Of a stretch of DNA of 64,000 nt, positions 51,038 through 59,623 are shown piece after piece. A program made the position numbers and the translations under genes. The notes beneath the pieces were generated by a model. The model did no database searches, was not told the DNA's origin, and worked only from the letters and a program-made list of their open reading frames with translations. Each line of letters starts with the position of its first letter. Position 1 is the first letter of the stretch. The stretch spans positions 1-64,000 of the forward strand of contig CAYPXR010000072.1 of the NCBI GenBank assembly GCA_964414585.1, given 5' to 3'. The DNA is from DATEMU01 sp964414585. GTDB lineage: Bacteria > Planctomycetota > Phycisphaerae > UBA1845 > UTPLA1.

Positions 51038-51527
51038 GGGTTGGTCCTTGTAGGCGGGATTCCGCGGTCGTTGGTGGTCAATGAACACCTAATGTTGTGG
51101 ATAGTGCACAGTGTGAAAGCGCACAACGATCAAAAACATCCTTAAGATTTCGTCGTATTTCCTGCCCGAAATGTGTCCGTGGTGCATGGTTTCGCTCACC
51201 CCAGAGAATGTTAATCATGACTCGATTATCGTAATATGGGACCAGTATTTAGGCCTAGAGTAAGGGATACATGGCAGGGACTAGGTAAAAACCCTTACCG
51301 CCAATAAATGATTTCCAATAAACAACTTATGAGCTTGTTCTTTGGAATTACTCATGCTGAAAAGTTGGCGACACGACCTGATAAAAAAATAAAAAGGAGA
51401 CCTAGAAACTATTGACTCCTGTCAACGGTTTGTGGTACTCTACGGCTTGAGTATGAGGCAGTGCAGACGCACTGAACAAGAAGCAGACTACGTCCAAAGA
51501 GCGGGCGTACGATACGGAGGAGATAAA
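51038..51527. other. AT-rich intergenic region with paired inverted repeats
   Basis: About 490 bases, the most AT-rich stretch of the window. At 51254-51298 two overlapping inverted repeats (CCTAG/CTAGG and GTAAGGG/CCCTTAC) interleave and could form a pseudoknot. The promoter of the PEP-CTERM gene lies at its right end. No open frame with coding character was seen before the ATG at 51528. Confidence 0.5.
51412..51441 (+). promoter_or_regulatory. Promoter of the PEP-CTERM gene
   Basis: TTGACT (51412-51417) and TACTCT (51436-51441) are separated by 18 bases. The -10 box is preceded by TGTGG, as in the S10 promoter candidate. TTGAC-tcct-GTCAA at the -35 box is a small inverted repeat that could be an operator. 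Confidence 0.5.
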
Positions 51528-52133
51528 ATGCGAATCGCAGCAATCATCGCAACCTTGAGTTTGGCACTGGTCAATCCGGCCCAGGCGGTATTTGTGGGCT
51601 TCGACGCCGGTGCTAACGACACACCGGTTGGGGCAAACCCACTGATCAGTGATGACTTCGATTTCAACGTTCCGCTCTGCGATCTGAGCGCGGATGTTGG
51701 CTTGGGTACGCTTGCCGCCAGCGGCAGCGACGTGGACATGTATTCGGTCCTATTGCCCAATGGCTGCATCCTGACCGCCATCACGACGCCCATTGGCATC
51801 TTCGGCTCCAGCCCTGATACCGTCCTCGGGCTCATCGATGCGGGTGGACTTGCCAATGTAAATGACGATGCTGGTACCGATTGGAACACTGCCGGTGGCT
51901 TGGTCGTGCGCGGGAGCGCGGTCCGCTATCAGAACACCAGTGGTGGCCCGATGACCGTTTATCTGGCGGTTTCCGGTTACCCCGACTTTAACTTCGATGG
52001 ATTGGGTGACATCGGTGGCGGTGTCCATGGCGAAACCGGTGCCTATCTCTTAACGGTCAGCGTCGTTCCTGAGCCGACCACGATCGGTCTGCTCCTCGGT
52101 GGATTGGTTCTCGTGGCTCGACGCCGCAAGTAA
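51528..52133 (+). CDS. PEP-CTERM sorting-signal protein
   Basis: From the ATG at 51528 (GGAGGAG spaced well) the protein has 201 residues. A signal peptide (RIAAIIATLSLALVNPAQA) starts it and the C-terminus is VPEPTTIGLLLGGLVLVARR plus K, the PEP-CTERM tripartite signal recognised by exosortase. The central part (LAASGSDVDMYSVLLPNGCI, TVLGLIDAGGLANVNDDAGT) resembles bacterial pre-peptidase or DUF-type surface domains. It should be cut and attached at the surface or released with exopolysaccharide. A strong terminator follows. Confidence 0.9.
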   Translation: MRIAAIIATLSLALVNPAQAVFVGFDAGANDTPVGANPLISDDFDFNVPLCDLSADVGLGTLAASGSDVDMYSVLLPNGCILTAITTPIGIFGSSPDTVLGLIDAGGLANVNDDAGTDWNTAGGLVVRGSAVRYQNTSGGPMTVYLAVSGYPDFNFDGLGDIGGGVHGETGAYLLTVSVVPEPTTIGLLLGGLVLVARRRK

Positions 52134-52164
52134 TCAGACCCCGTTTATTTCGATTCGCATTCCA

Positions 52165-52198
52165 AACGCCGCGAGTTACGCCTCGCGGCGTTTTTTTT
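52165..52198 (+). terminator. Intrinsic terminator after the PEP-CTERM gene
   Basis: AACGCCGCGAG (52165-52175) pairs perfectly with CTCGCGGCGTT (52182-52192), followed by a T run to 52198. Confidence 0.95.
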
Positions 52199-52322
52199 GC
52201 GCGCTTTTCCTGGGTCCTCACCAAACGCCCGATGGGTAACGCGATATACTCTCCGTCCGTCGCCGCGAGATGATGGGATGTCAATCGCGGTTCTCTGGAC
52301 TTGAATCGAGGTATGCCCCGTA

Positions 52323-54422
52323 ATGGCGGAATCAACCGACGGAAGTGGTTTATCGAGGGTCCGCAATATCGGCGTCGCAGCGCACATTGATGCGGGAAAG
52401 ACCACCACGACTGAACGAATACTCTTTTACACCGGCAGGACCCACCGAATCGGCGAGGTCGACGACGGCACCACGACCACGGACTTCGACGAGCAGGAGC
52501 AAAACCGGGGCATCACCATCTTTAGCGCCGCCGTCACCTGCCCCTGGAAAGACCATCGGATCAATCTGATCGACACGCCCGGCCACGTCGATTTCACGGC
52601 CGAGGTCGAGCGAAGCCTCCGCGTTCTCGATGGGGCAATCGTCGTTTTTGATGCGAAAGAAGGCGTCGAGGCACAATCCGAAACGGTCTGGCGACAAGCG
52701 CGCAAATATCACGTCCCGTGCGTCTGCTTCGTCAACAAGATGGACAAGATCGGCGCCGACTTTTTCATGTCCGTCACGTCGATGGAAAAACGCCTGGACG
52801 CGCATCCGATTCCCGTGCAAATCCCCATCGGGGCGGAATCGACCTTTAGCGGCGTGATCGACCTGCTCAAGATGAAGGCCCTGCGATTCACCGGCCCACA
52901 GGGCGTGACGGTTTCGGAGGAGGAAATCCCGGCGGAGCTTCACGACGACGCTCGACAGTGGCGGCATCATCTGGAGGAAAAAATCGCCGAGACCGACGAC
53001 GGCCTGATGCACAAATACCTCGAAGAACAGCCCATGAGCGAGGCGGAGATCAAAGCGGCCATTCGTCGCGCGACCATCGCCGGGCGAATCCACCCGGTGC
53101 TCTGCGGTTCTTCGCTGAAGAACATGGGGGTTCAGCCGCTTCTGGACGCGGTCCTGGATTATCTGCCTTCGCCGCTTGAACGGCCGCCGGTGGAGGGCGA
53201 TCAGTCTCTGGAGGATCACTCCAAGGTGGTCCGCAGGCCATCTCGCGATGAGCCGCTGTCGGCGTTGGTCTTCAAAATCGTTGCGGAAAAGCCGCTCGAT
53301 CTTTACTACCTCCGCATTTACAGCGGATTTCTCAAGAGCGGCATGCGGGTCTACAACGCGAACACCGGCAAGAAGGAGAATTTGAGCCGGATGTTTCGCA
53401 TGTTCGCCAAGCGCCGCGAACAGATCGACGAAGCGCCCGCCGGCGACATCGTTGCCTGCGTCGGCCTGAAGGATGCCCTGACCGGCCACACGCTTTGCGA
53501 TGCCAACAAGCCGATCGTCCTGGAGAAAATCGAATTCCCCACGCCGGTCATCAGCGTCTCTGTGGAGCCTAAGAATACGAAGGACAAAGAGGCGATGGCC
53601 GAAGTCCTGTCGAAGATGGCCCGCCAAGATCCGACCTTTCGCTACGGCATCGATTCCGAGACCGGGCAGACGATCATCAGCGGCATGGGCGAATTGCATT
53701 TGGAAGTGCTGACCTATCGACTGGAACACGATTACAACGTCCCGGTCAGTGTCGGCCGACCCTTGGTCGCGTATCGAGAAGCCATCTCGCATGCCGCCGA
53801 AGCGGAAGGGCGGTTCATTCGCCAGACCGGCGGACGGGGTCAATACGCCGTCGTCACCCTTCGCGTGGAACCGATTCAGGTCGAAAAAGGGCACGATGCC
53901 TTCGAGTTTGTCGACGCTACCACCGGCGGAGTCGTGCGCCGCGAATTCGTGAACGCCGTGGAGCGCGGCGCCCGCGAGGCCATGCAGATGGGAGTGCTGG
54001 CAGGTTACGACGTATTGAACGTGCGCGCGACGTTGCTCGACGGCAAGGAACACGATGTCGATAGCTCCGAGCTGGCCTTTGAAAACGCGGGGCGGCTGGC
54101 GATGGAAGAAGCCATGAAAAAGGCCGGCCCCGTGCTGCTCGAACCGATCATGAAGGTGCAGGTTTCCGTGCCCGACGAATATTTCGGCGCGGTCAGCGGC
54201 GATATCAGCGCGCGCCGCGGACTCATCGACGACACGGAAATGCGCGGTAAGCAAAGAGTGATCCACGCCAAAGTGCCGCTTTCGGAATTGTTCCAATACG
54301 CGACCAAGATTCGTACGTTGACGCAGGGCCGGGCGGGCCACTCCATGGAGCCGCTGGCCTACGAGCCGATGCCACTGGATTTGCAACAGGATTTGCTCCG
54401 TAAACACGGCTATCTTGATTGA
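52323..54422 (+). CDS. fusA: Elongation factor G
   Basis: This 699-residue GTPase moves tRNA and mRNA through the ribosome. The G1 motif is in NIGVAAHIDAGKTTTTERIL, switch II in LIDTPGHVDFTAEVERSLRV, and NKMD in VCFVNKMDKIGADFF. Domain IV shows ERGAREAMQMGVLAGYDVLN and domain V VSVPDEYFGAVSGDISARRG. TDFDEQEQNRGITIFSAAVT is a variant of the switch I region. Several EF-G types exist in planctomycetes; the position before the S10 operon supports a canonical role. rpsL, rpsG and tuf are absent next to it. Confidence 0.94.
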   Translation: MAESTDGSGLSRVRNIGVAAHIDAGKTTTTERILFYTGRTHRIGEVDDGTTTTDFDEQEQNRGITIFSAAVTCPWKDHRINLIDTPGHVDFTAEVERSLRVLDGAIVVFDAKEGVEAQSETVWRQARKYHVPCVCFVNKMDKIGADFFMSVTSMEKRLDAHPIPVQIPIGAESTFSGVIDLLKMKALRFTGPQGVTVSEEEIPAELHDDARQWRHHLEEKIAETDDGLMHKYLEEQPMSEAEIKAAIRRATIAGRIHPVLCGSSLKNMGVQPLLDAVLDYLPSPLERPPVEGDQSLEDHSKVVRRPSRDEPLSALVFKIVAEKPLDLYYLRIYSGFLKSGMRVYNANTGKKENLSRMFRMFAKRREQIDEAPAGDIVACVGLKDALTGHTLCDANKPIVLEKIEFPTPVISVSVEPKNTKDKEAMAEVLSKMARQDPTFRYGIDSETGQTIISGMGELHLEVLTYRLEHDYNVPVSVGRPLVAYREAISHAAEAEGRFIRQTGGRGQYAVVTLRVEPIQVEKGHDAFEFVDATTGGVVRREFVNAVERGAREAMQMGVLAGYDVLNVRATLLDGKEHDVDSSELAFENAGRLAMEEAMKKAGPVLLEPIMKVQVSVPDEYFGAVSGDISARRGLIDDTEMRGKQRVIHAKVPLSELFQYATKIRTLTQGRAGHSMEPLAYEPMPLDLQQDLLRKHGYLD

Positions 54423-54513
54423 GATTTCTCCCGCCGGGATAGCCGTAACCCCTTGTTTTTATTATTGTTACGGGAGCTTGGGCCGCATCAGCGAAGATGC
54501 CTCAGGGTCGATC

Positions 54514-54541
54514 TTGACATCATGGGGGACTGTGGTACGCT
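54514..54541 (+). promoter_or_regulatory. Candidate promoter of the S10 operon
   Basis: TTGACA (54514-54519) and TACGCT (54536-54541) are separated by 16 bases. TGTGG precedes the -10 box as in the PEP-CTERM promoter. Confidence 0.55.
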
Positions 54542-54595
54542 GTCCGGTCTTGCCTTGCCCGAAGTCGGGTGGCAGAAAAGACCGTTTTGCGGACA
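54541..54595 (+). promoter_or_regulatory. Nested hairpin just upstream of the S10 start, candidate r-protein leader
   Basis: TGTCCG (54541-54546) pairs with CGGACA (54590-54595). Inside it GTCTT (54547-54551) pairs with AAGAC (54578-54582), TGCC with GGCA (54551-54554 and 54571-54574), and CCCG with CGGG (54558-54561 and 54566-54569). The structure ends directly at the AGG of the S10 ribosome site. If transcription starts after the -10 box above, the outer left arm would be partly lost. Confidence 0.5.
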
Positions 54596-54605
54596 GGTAG
54601 CAGCC

Positions 54606-54914
54606 GTGGCCTTAGATCGAATTCGTATCAGAATGGAAGCCTACGATCATCGCGCGCTGGATGGATCGGCGCGGGAAATCGTCGAGCACGCCAAGCGGAC
54701 CAACGCTCGCGTTCGCGGGCCGATTCCGCTTCCGACTCGGATCGAACGATACACGGTTCTTCGAAGCCCGCACGTCGATAAGAAGTCCCGCGAGCAGTTC
54801 GAGATGCGAACGCACAAGCGGGTGATTGATATTTTCGAGCCGACGGCTCGGACCGTGGAAGCCTTGAACCGGTTGGTCGTTCCGGCGGGCGTATTTGTAA
54901 AGATCAGGGCGTAG
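54606..54914 (+). CDS. rpsJ: 30S ribosomal protein S10
   Basis: The GTG at 54606 gives a protein of 102 residues reading ALDRIRIRMEAYDHRALDGS, then PIPLPTRIERYTVLRSPHVD and KSREQFEMRTHKRVIDI. S10 binds 16S rRNA in the head of the small subunit and also takes part in NusB antitermination. It opens the S10 operon. A longer upstream frame in the same phase lacks conservation, so the GTG is preferred. Confidence 0.95.
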   Translation: MALDRIRIRMEAYDHRALDGSAREIVEHAKRTNARVRGPIPLPTRIERYTVLRSPHVDKKSREQFEMRTHKRVIDIFEPTARTVEALNRLVVPAGVFVKIRA

Positions 54915-55060
54915 ATCGGACACGCCATCCGGTCGGCGGACACTCGATCCGAACGTATCGAGATCGTCGAACCCCTTTTTTAGACATCGCGGCGCGTGAG
55001 ATTGAGTCGCGCGCAACGGACGCAAGAGAAAACCTGAAAGGGAAGGGACATCCTGCCATC

Positions 55061-55741
55061 ATGAGAGCAGCGATCTTAGGCAGAAAAATCGGCATGACCC
55101 GCGTCTTCGCGGAAGACGGCGCCTCCGTACCCGTGACGGTGGTCGAGGCCGGTCCCTGCCCGATACTTCAGGTGAAGAACAAAGAAAAGGACGGCTATGA
55201 GGCCGTGCAGCTCGGCTTCCTGGACGCCAAACCCAGTCGCTCGACTCGGCCGCAAATTGGCCACACTCGAAAAGCCGATGCCAAGCCGCAAAAGTTCATC
55301 CGTGAAATCCGTCTGAATGAACCCTGCGACAAGCAAGTCGGCGAGCGGCTGACCGTCGAACTCTTCCAGGAGCCGCAAATCTACTACGTGGACGTCGTCG
55401 GCACGAGTATCGGCAAGGGTTTCCAGGGCGTTATGAAGCGACATCGTTTTGGCGGACAGCCCGCCACGCACGGCACGGAGCGAAAGCATCGTTCGGCGGG
55501 CGGCATTGGCGCCTCCGGCAATCGCGGCTTCGGCCGCTGCATCAAGAAGGGCAAGCGGATGCCCGGCCAGATGGGTCACGAACGAATCACCGTGCGAAAC
55601 CAGAAGCTCGTCTCGATCGACAAGGATCGAAACCTCCTCTTGATCGAAGGCGTGGTTCCGGGTCCCGACGGCGGCTACGTGATGGTCTGTCAATCCAAGA
55701 CGAAAAAGCAGGTCGACCCCAACAAGAAGAAGAAAGAATAA
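55061..55741 (+). CDS. rplC: 50S ribosomal protein L3
   Basis: L3 of 226 residues: AILGRKIGMTRVFAEDGASV at the start, GFQGVMKRHRFGGQPATHGT and HRSAGGIGASGNRGFGRCIK in the loop that reaches the peptidyl-transferase centre, and KGKRMPGQMGHERITVRNQK. The C-terminus is lysine-rich. A gap of 146 bases from rpsJ is large for this operon. Confidence 0.96.
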   Translation: MRAAILGRKIGMTRVFAEDGASVPVTVVEAGPCPILQVKNKEKDGYEAVQLGFLDAKPSRSTRPQIGHTRKADAKPQKFIREIRLNEPCDKQVGERLTVELFQEPQIYYVDVVGTSIGKGFQGVMKRHRFGGQPATHGTERKHRSAGGIGASGNRGFGRCIKKGKRMPGQMGHERITVRNQKLVSIDKDRNLLLIEGVVPGPDGGYVMVCQSKTKKQVDPNKKKKE

Positions 55742-55743
55742 GT

Positions 55744-55779
55744 AAAGGTCGTCGGCGTTGATTCGCCGCGGCCTTTTTT
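55744..55779 (+). terminator. Terminator-like hairpin between rplC and rplD
   Basis: AAAGGTCG and CGGCG (55744-55757) pair with CGCCGCGGCCTTT (55764-55776) around TTGATT, with one bulged T and one G-T pair, followed by six T. It looks like an intrinsic terminator inside the S10 operon and could act as an attenuator. Confidence 0.6.
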
Positions 55780-55794
55780 GATGGTTGCGTTGTC

Positions 55795-56442
55795 ATGATT
55801 GAGATACCGGTCCTCAATATCAAAGGCGAGAAGGTCGGCAGCCAGAAGCTCGACCCTGAGAAGTTCGGCGGCAAGGTGCGCTTCGATTTGCTGAAGCAGG
55901 CCGTCGTGACCTACCGGGCGAATCAGCGCCAGGGCACCGTCGCGACCAAGAGTCGGGGCATGGTCCACGGCTCGTCGCGCAAACTCTATCGGCAAAAGGG
56001 CACCGGCAATGCCCGCGCCGGCAACCTCCGAACGCCGGTTCGCGTCGGCGGCGGCCACGCCTTCGCGAAGATCAACCGCGATTTTGCCAGGAAGTTTTCG
56101 AAGAAGATGCGCCGGCTGGCGCGAAACTCGGCGATCCTGGCGAAGGCCATGTCCGGAACCGCCATGATCGTCGACGGTCTGAAGTTCGATGCGCCCAAGA
56201 CTTCGCATCTGGCCAAGATGCTTAAAGCGACCAAGGCCGATCGCGGCGCGCTGCTCGCCTACGCTGCCGCGGACGACAACATGCTGCGATCCGGGCGCAA
56301 CATTCCCCATCTGGGCATGAAGCAGGTGGGCGAGATCAATGCCTACGAAGTGTTGCGGGCGCGTCATTTGATCTTCACGCCCGATGCGTTCGCGGCGTTC
56401 AGCAAGGATCCGGGCGGGAAAACCCGACCGGCGAAGGAATAG
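55795..56442 (+). CDS. rplD: 50S ribosomal protein L4
   Basis: L4 of 215 residues with VVTYRANQRQGTVATKSRGM, GSSRKLYRQKGTGNARAGNL, RTPVRVGGGHAF and ILAKAMSGTAMIVDGLKF. The basic loop reaches into 23S rRNA. In some bacteria L4 represses its own operon by binding the leader. No strong ribosome site precedes the ATG. Confidence 0.96.
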   Translation: MIEIPVLNIKGEKVGSQKLDPEKFGGKVRFDLLKQAVVTYRANQRQGTVATKSRGMVHGSSRKLYRQKGTGNARAGNLRTPVRVGGGHAFAKINRDFARKFSKKMRRLARNSAILAKAMSGTAMIVDGLKFDAPKTSHLAKMLKATKADRGALLAYAAADDNMLRSGRNIPHLGMKQVGEINAYEVLRARHLIFTPDAFAAFSKDPGGKTRPAKE

Positions 56443-56450
56443 GTGCGGCG

Positions 56451-56762
56451 ATGGATATCTACCATGTGATCCGGCGGCCGCTCATTACCGAGAAGGGCAC
56501 GCACCAAAGCAAGCAATCGCACGCCGCGACGCGGACGCGACCCGGGCGCGGCGGCGCTTACAGTTTTGAGGTGCATCCCGAAGCAAACAAGATCGAGATT
56601 CGCGAGGCCATCGAGAAGATTTACAGCGTGCGCGTGGCCAATGTACGGACCAGCATCCACGCCGGCAAGCGTCGGCGTTACAAGTTTAAGACCGGCCTGA
56701 CGCGGCATTGGAAAAAAGCGGTGGTGGTCCTCCAGCCGGAGTTCCACATCGATCTGTTTTAA
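56451..56762 (+). CDS. rplW: 50S ribosomal protein L23
   Basis: L23 of 103 residues: DIYHVIRRPLITEKGTHQSK, YSFEVHPEANKIEIREAIEK, and VRTSIHAGKRRRYKF. It sits at the exit tunnel and binds trigger factor and SRP. The insertion HAATRTRPGRGG between the first helix and strand is slightly longer than usual. Confidence 0.95.
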   Translation: MDIYHVIRRPLITEKGTHQSKQSHAATRTRPGRGGAYSFEVHPEANKIEIREAIEKIYSVRVANVRTSIHAGKRRRYKFKTGLTRHWKKAVVVLQPEFHIDLF

Positions 56763-56810
56763 GAGGCGATTGGCGAGGCGCCGGCGGACGGCGCGGGAAA
56801 CGAGACGGTC

Positions 56811-57680
56811 ATGGGCATCAGAATCCACAAAAAGACGACGGCGGGTCGCCGGCAATCCAGCGTCAACGATTTCGCTGAATTGACCGATCGAAAACGCCGG
56901 CCCTACAAGTCGCTCTGCCGTCCCCTCATCTCCAGCGGCGGGCGCAACAACCAGGGTTACACGACGTCGCGGTTTCGCGGCGGAGGCCATAAGAAGCGCT
57001 ACCGCATCATCGACTTTAAGCGGAACAAGGACGGCGTGAACGCGGCGGTCGAGGCCATCGAATACGATCCCAACCGCAACTGCTTCATCGCTCTGCTTCG
57101 ATACGATGACGGCGAGCACCGTTACATCCTTGCCCCCAACGGCCTCAAGGCCGGCGACAAAGTGATCAGCGGACCGGGCGTCGAGCCCAAGCTCGGCCAT
57201 GCCATGCCGCTGGCGGAAGTGCCGGTCGGCATGAGCGTTCACAATATTGAGATGGTCGCCGGCCAGGGCGGTAAGCTCGTCCGTTCGGCGGGCGGCGCGG
57301 CCAAGCTCGCGGCGCGCGAAGGACTTTGGGCGACGATCATTCTGCCGTCCGGCGAAATGCGGCAGGTCCGCGTCGAATGCCGTGCGACGATCGGTCAGCT
57401 CGGCAATCTGGACTTCAAGAACATCAGCTACGGCAAGGCCGGTCGGCGCCGATATCTGGGCCGCCGGCCGCACGTTCGCGGCGTCGCGCAAAACCCCGTG
57501 GCCCACCCGTTGGGCGGTGGTGAAGGACGCAGCGGCGGCGGGCGACATCCGTGCAGCCCCACCGGCGTTTTGGCCAAGGGCGGTCGGACTCGAAATCCGC
57601 GGCGAAATTCGAACCGGCGAATCCTGCGACGTCGCAAGAGCCGGCGATACGGTCAGGTTTCATTGCCGCGAAGGAAGTAA
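56811..57680 (+). CDS. rplB: 50S ribosomal protein L2
   Basis: L2 of 289 residues: GRNNQGYTTSRFRGGGHKKR, YRIIDFKRNKDGVNAAVEAI, and the conserved GVAQNPVAHPLGGGEGRSGG with the histidine near the peptidyl-transferase centre. It is needed for subunit joining. Longer than the usual 275 residues because of its basic C-terminus (NPRRNSNRRILRRRKSRRYG). Confidence 0.96.
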   Translation: MGIRIHKKTTAGRRQSSVNDFAELTDRKRRPYKSLCRPLISSGGRNNQGYTTSRFRGGGHKKRYRIIDFKRNKDGVNAAVEAIEYDPNRNCFIALLRYDDGEHRYILAPNGLKAGDKVISGPGVEPKLGHAMPLAEVPVGMSVHNIEMVAGQGGKLVRSAGGAAKLAAREGLWATIILPSGEMRQVRVECRATIGQLGNLDFKNISYGKAGRRRYLGRRPHVRGVAQNPVAHPLGGGEGRSGGGRHPCSPTGVLAKGGRTRNPRRNSNRRILRRRKSRRYGQVSLPRRK

Positions 57681-57719
57681 GACAGGCCGGCGCGAAAGCC
57701 GGCTGGATAGAGAGCGAAC

Positions 57720-58034
57720 ATGGGACGCAGCTTAAAGAAGGGACCGTTTGTCGATCCTCGGCTTTACGAAAAAGTCGAGCGCGCGATCCGCGACGGCAGT
57801 CACGAGGCGATCAAGACCTGGGCTCGGCGGTGCACCATTCCGCCGGAGTTCGTCGGCCGCTCCTTCGATGTGCATAACGGCAAGGTTTTCAAGCGCGTCT
57901 TCGTCACCGAGGATATGGTCGGTCACAAGCTGGGTGAGTTCAGTTTGACGCGGATTTGGAAAGGTCACGGCAGCGGAAAGAAGGTTGAAGAGGCCGGCGC
58001 CGCTCCCGCGGCCGGACCCGGTCCCAAGAAGTAA
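57720..58034 (+). CDS. rpsS: 30S ribosomal protein S19
   Basis: S19 of 104 residues: MGRSLKKGPFVDPRLYEKVE, TWARRCTIPPEFVGRSFDVH, NGKVFKRVFVTEDMVGHKLG. It contacts S13 in the head of the small subunit. An alanine/proline-rich tail (EEAGAAPAAGPGPKK) extends beyond the usual end. Confidence 0.96.
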   Translation: MGRSLKKGPFVDPRLYEKVERAIRDGSHEAIKTWARRCTIPPEFVGRSFDVHNGKVFKRVFVTEDMVGHKLGEFSLTRIWKGHGSGKKVEEAGAAPAAGPGPKK

Positions 58035-58058
58035 GGCGAAGGAACCAGGGTAGTTGTC

Positions 58059-58400
58059 ATGGCAGCGTGGACATCCACACATCGATATGCCCGGATCAGC
58101 CCGCGAAAGGCGCGGCTGGTCACGCAGCTCATCGCCGGTCGGCACGTCGACGAAGCGCTCGAGCTGCTCAAGTATACGAAGAAGCGGGCCTGCTCACTGG
58201 TGGACAAGGTCCTGCGAGCGGCGATGGCCGATGCCGACGAGCAGGAAGCAAACGTGAAAAAATTGTTCGTCCAGGAAGCCCGCGTCGATTGCGGCCCGAC
58301 GATCAAGCGATTTCAACCGAAGGACCGTGGCCGGGCGCATTCCATTCTGAAGCGGACGAGCCACATCGTAGTGACCGTGGGCGAAGGCCCGAGAAGGTAA
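58059..58400 (+). CDS. rplV: 50S ribosomal protein L22
   Basis: L22 of 113 residues with SPRKARLVTQLIAGRHVDEA and RFQPKDRGRAHSILKRTSHI, whose hairpin lines the exit tunnel. The length is normal. Confidence 0.95.
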   Translation: MAAWTSTHRYARISPRKARLVTQLIAGRHVDEALELLKYTKKRACSLVDKVLRAAMADADEQEANVKKLFVQEARVDCGPTIKRFQPKDRGRAHSILKRTSHIVVTVGEGPRR

Positions 58401-58409
58401 GAAGACGGT

Positions 58410-59144
58410 ATGGGACAAAAGGTTCATCCAATCGGCTTTCGCATCGGAGTCACGGAAGAGTGGCGTTCGCGCTGGTACGCGCCGAAGGCGGCCTACGCTG
58501 AATTCCTCATCGAAGACCAGAAGATCCGGCATTTGATCGATCAGCAGCTCAATCGCATGTCGCCGTTCGCGGGATGTGCCGGAATCGAAATCGAGCGGAC
58601 GCGAAACGAAGTGAAAGTGCTGCTGGCGACGGCGCGGCCCGGCATGGTCATCGGACCCAAGGGCGCCGAAGTCGACAAGCTTCGCGAAAAACTGGAAGAA
58701 CTCATCGATCGAAAGGTCACCGTCAATATCAAGGAAATCAAGAACCCCGACCTGAACGCGCAACTCATCGCCCTGGACATCTGCGAACAGCTCAAGAAGC
58801 GGGCCAGCTTCCGGCGGGTCATGAAGATGCACTGCGAGTCGTCGATTCAGGCCGGTGCCCTGGGCGTCAAGATCATCTGCAAAGGACGCCTGGGCGGCGC
58901 GGAAATGTCCCGACAGGAAACCCAGAAAATGGGATCGATCCCGCTACAGACGCTTCGGGCCAACGTGGACTACGGATACGCCCAGGCCTTTACGACATAC
59001 GGTGCGATCGGCGTCCGCGTTTGGCTGTACAAGGGCGAGTATCGGGATTTGAAGGAAGAAGAACAAACGCCGGCGACGGCGGAACCGAGCCCGGAGTCCG
59101 GTGACGGACGACGGCGTCGCGGACCGGCCCCGGTGAATGCGTAA
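58410..59144 (+). CDS. rpsC: 30S ribosomal protein S3
   Basis: S3 of 244 residues: GQKVHPIGFRIGVTEEWRSR, the KH domain VLLATARPGMVIGPKGAEVD, and the C-terminal ALGVKIICKGRLGGAEMSRQ. It lies at the mRNA entry with helicase activity. The final 25 residues (TPATAEPSPESGDGRRRR) are a disordered tail. Confidence 0.96.
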   Translation: MGQKVHPIGFRIGVTEEWRSRWYAPKAAYAEFLIEDQKIRHLIDQQLNRMSPFAGCAGIEIERTRNEVKVLLATARPGMVIGPKGAEVDKLREKLEELIDRKVTVNIKEIKNPDLNAQLIALDICEQLKKRASFRRVMKMHCESSIQAGALGVKIICKGRLGGAEMSRQETQKMGSIPLQTLRANVDYGYAQAFTTYGAIGVRVWLYKGEYRDLKEEEQTPATAEPSPESGDGRRRRGPAPVNA

Positions 59145-59172
59145 TTAGCGAAGAGATTCGGGAGCGAATGAC

Positions 59173-59592
59173 ATGGCGTTGATGCCGGGAAGAGTCAAGT
59201 ATCGCAAGCACCATCGAGGGAAGGTGCGCGGTAACGCCACGCGAGGCAACAAGGTGTCCTACGGCGAGTTCGGCTTGCAGGCCCTGGAAGCCGGCTGGAT
59301 TTCCGGTCGCCAGATCGAAGCCGGCCGCATGTGCGCCTCGCATTATTTGCAGCGCCAGGGACGCGTCGTCATCCGCATCTTTCCGCACAAGAGCGTGTCC
59401 AGCAAGCCGCTCGAAACCCGCATGGGTAAAGGCAAGGGCGAACCCGATTACTGGGTCGCCGTCGTCAAGCCCGGTACGGTGCTTTTCGAGATCGGCGGAG
59501 TTGAGGAAGACGTGGCGCGGCAGGCGTTGTCGCGCGTGGCCCGAAAAATGCCCCAGCGCTGTCGCTTCGTGCGACGGCGTCACGGGCTATAG
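59173..59592 (+). CDS. rplP: 50S ribosomal protein L16
   Basis: L16 of 139 residues: PGRVKYRKHHRGKVRGNATR, GFGxxL-type EFGLQALEAGWISGRQIEAG, and PHKSVSSKPLETRMGKGKGE. It organises the A site and the L7/L12 stalk base. Confidence 0.95.
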   Translation: MALMPGRVKYRKHHRGKVRGNATRGNKVSYGEFGLQALEAGWISGRQIEAGRMCASHYLQRQGRVVIRIFPHKSVSSKPLETRMGKGKGEPDYWVAVVKPGTVLFEIGGVEEDVARQALSRVARKMPQRCRFVRRRHGL

Positions 59593-59623
59593 CCTTCTTG
59601 CGGCGATGTGACGGTGACGTGAT

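Noticed and set aside
52350..54407. 685-codon open frame on the minus strand
   Set aside because: It is antisense to fusA, an unmistakable EF-G gene.
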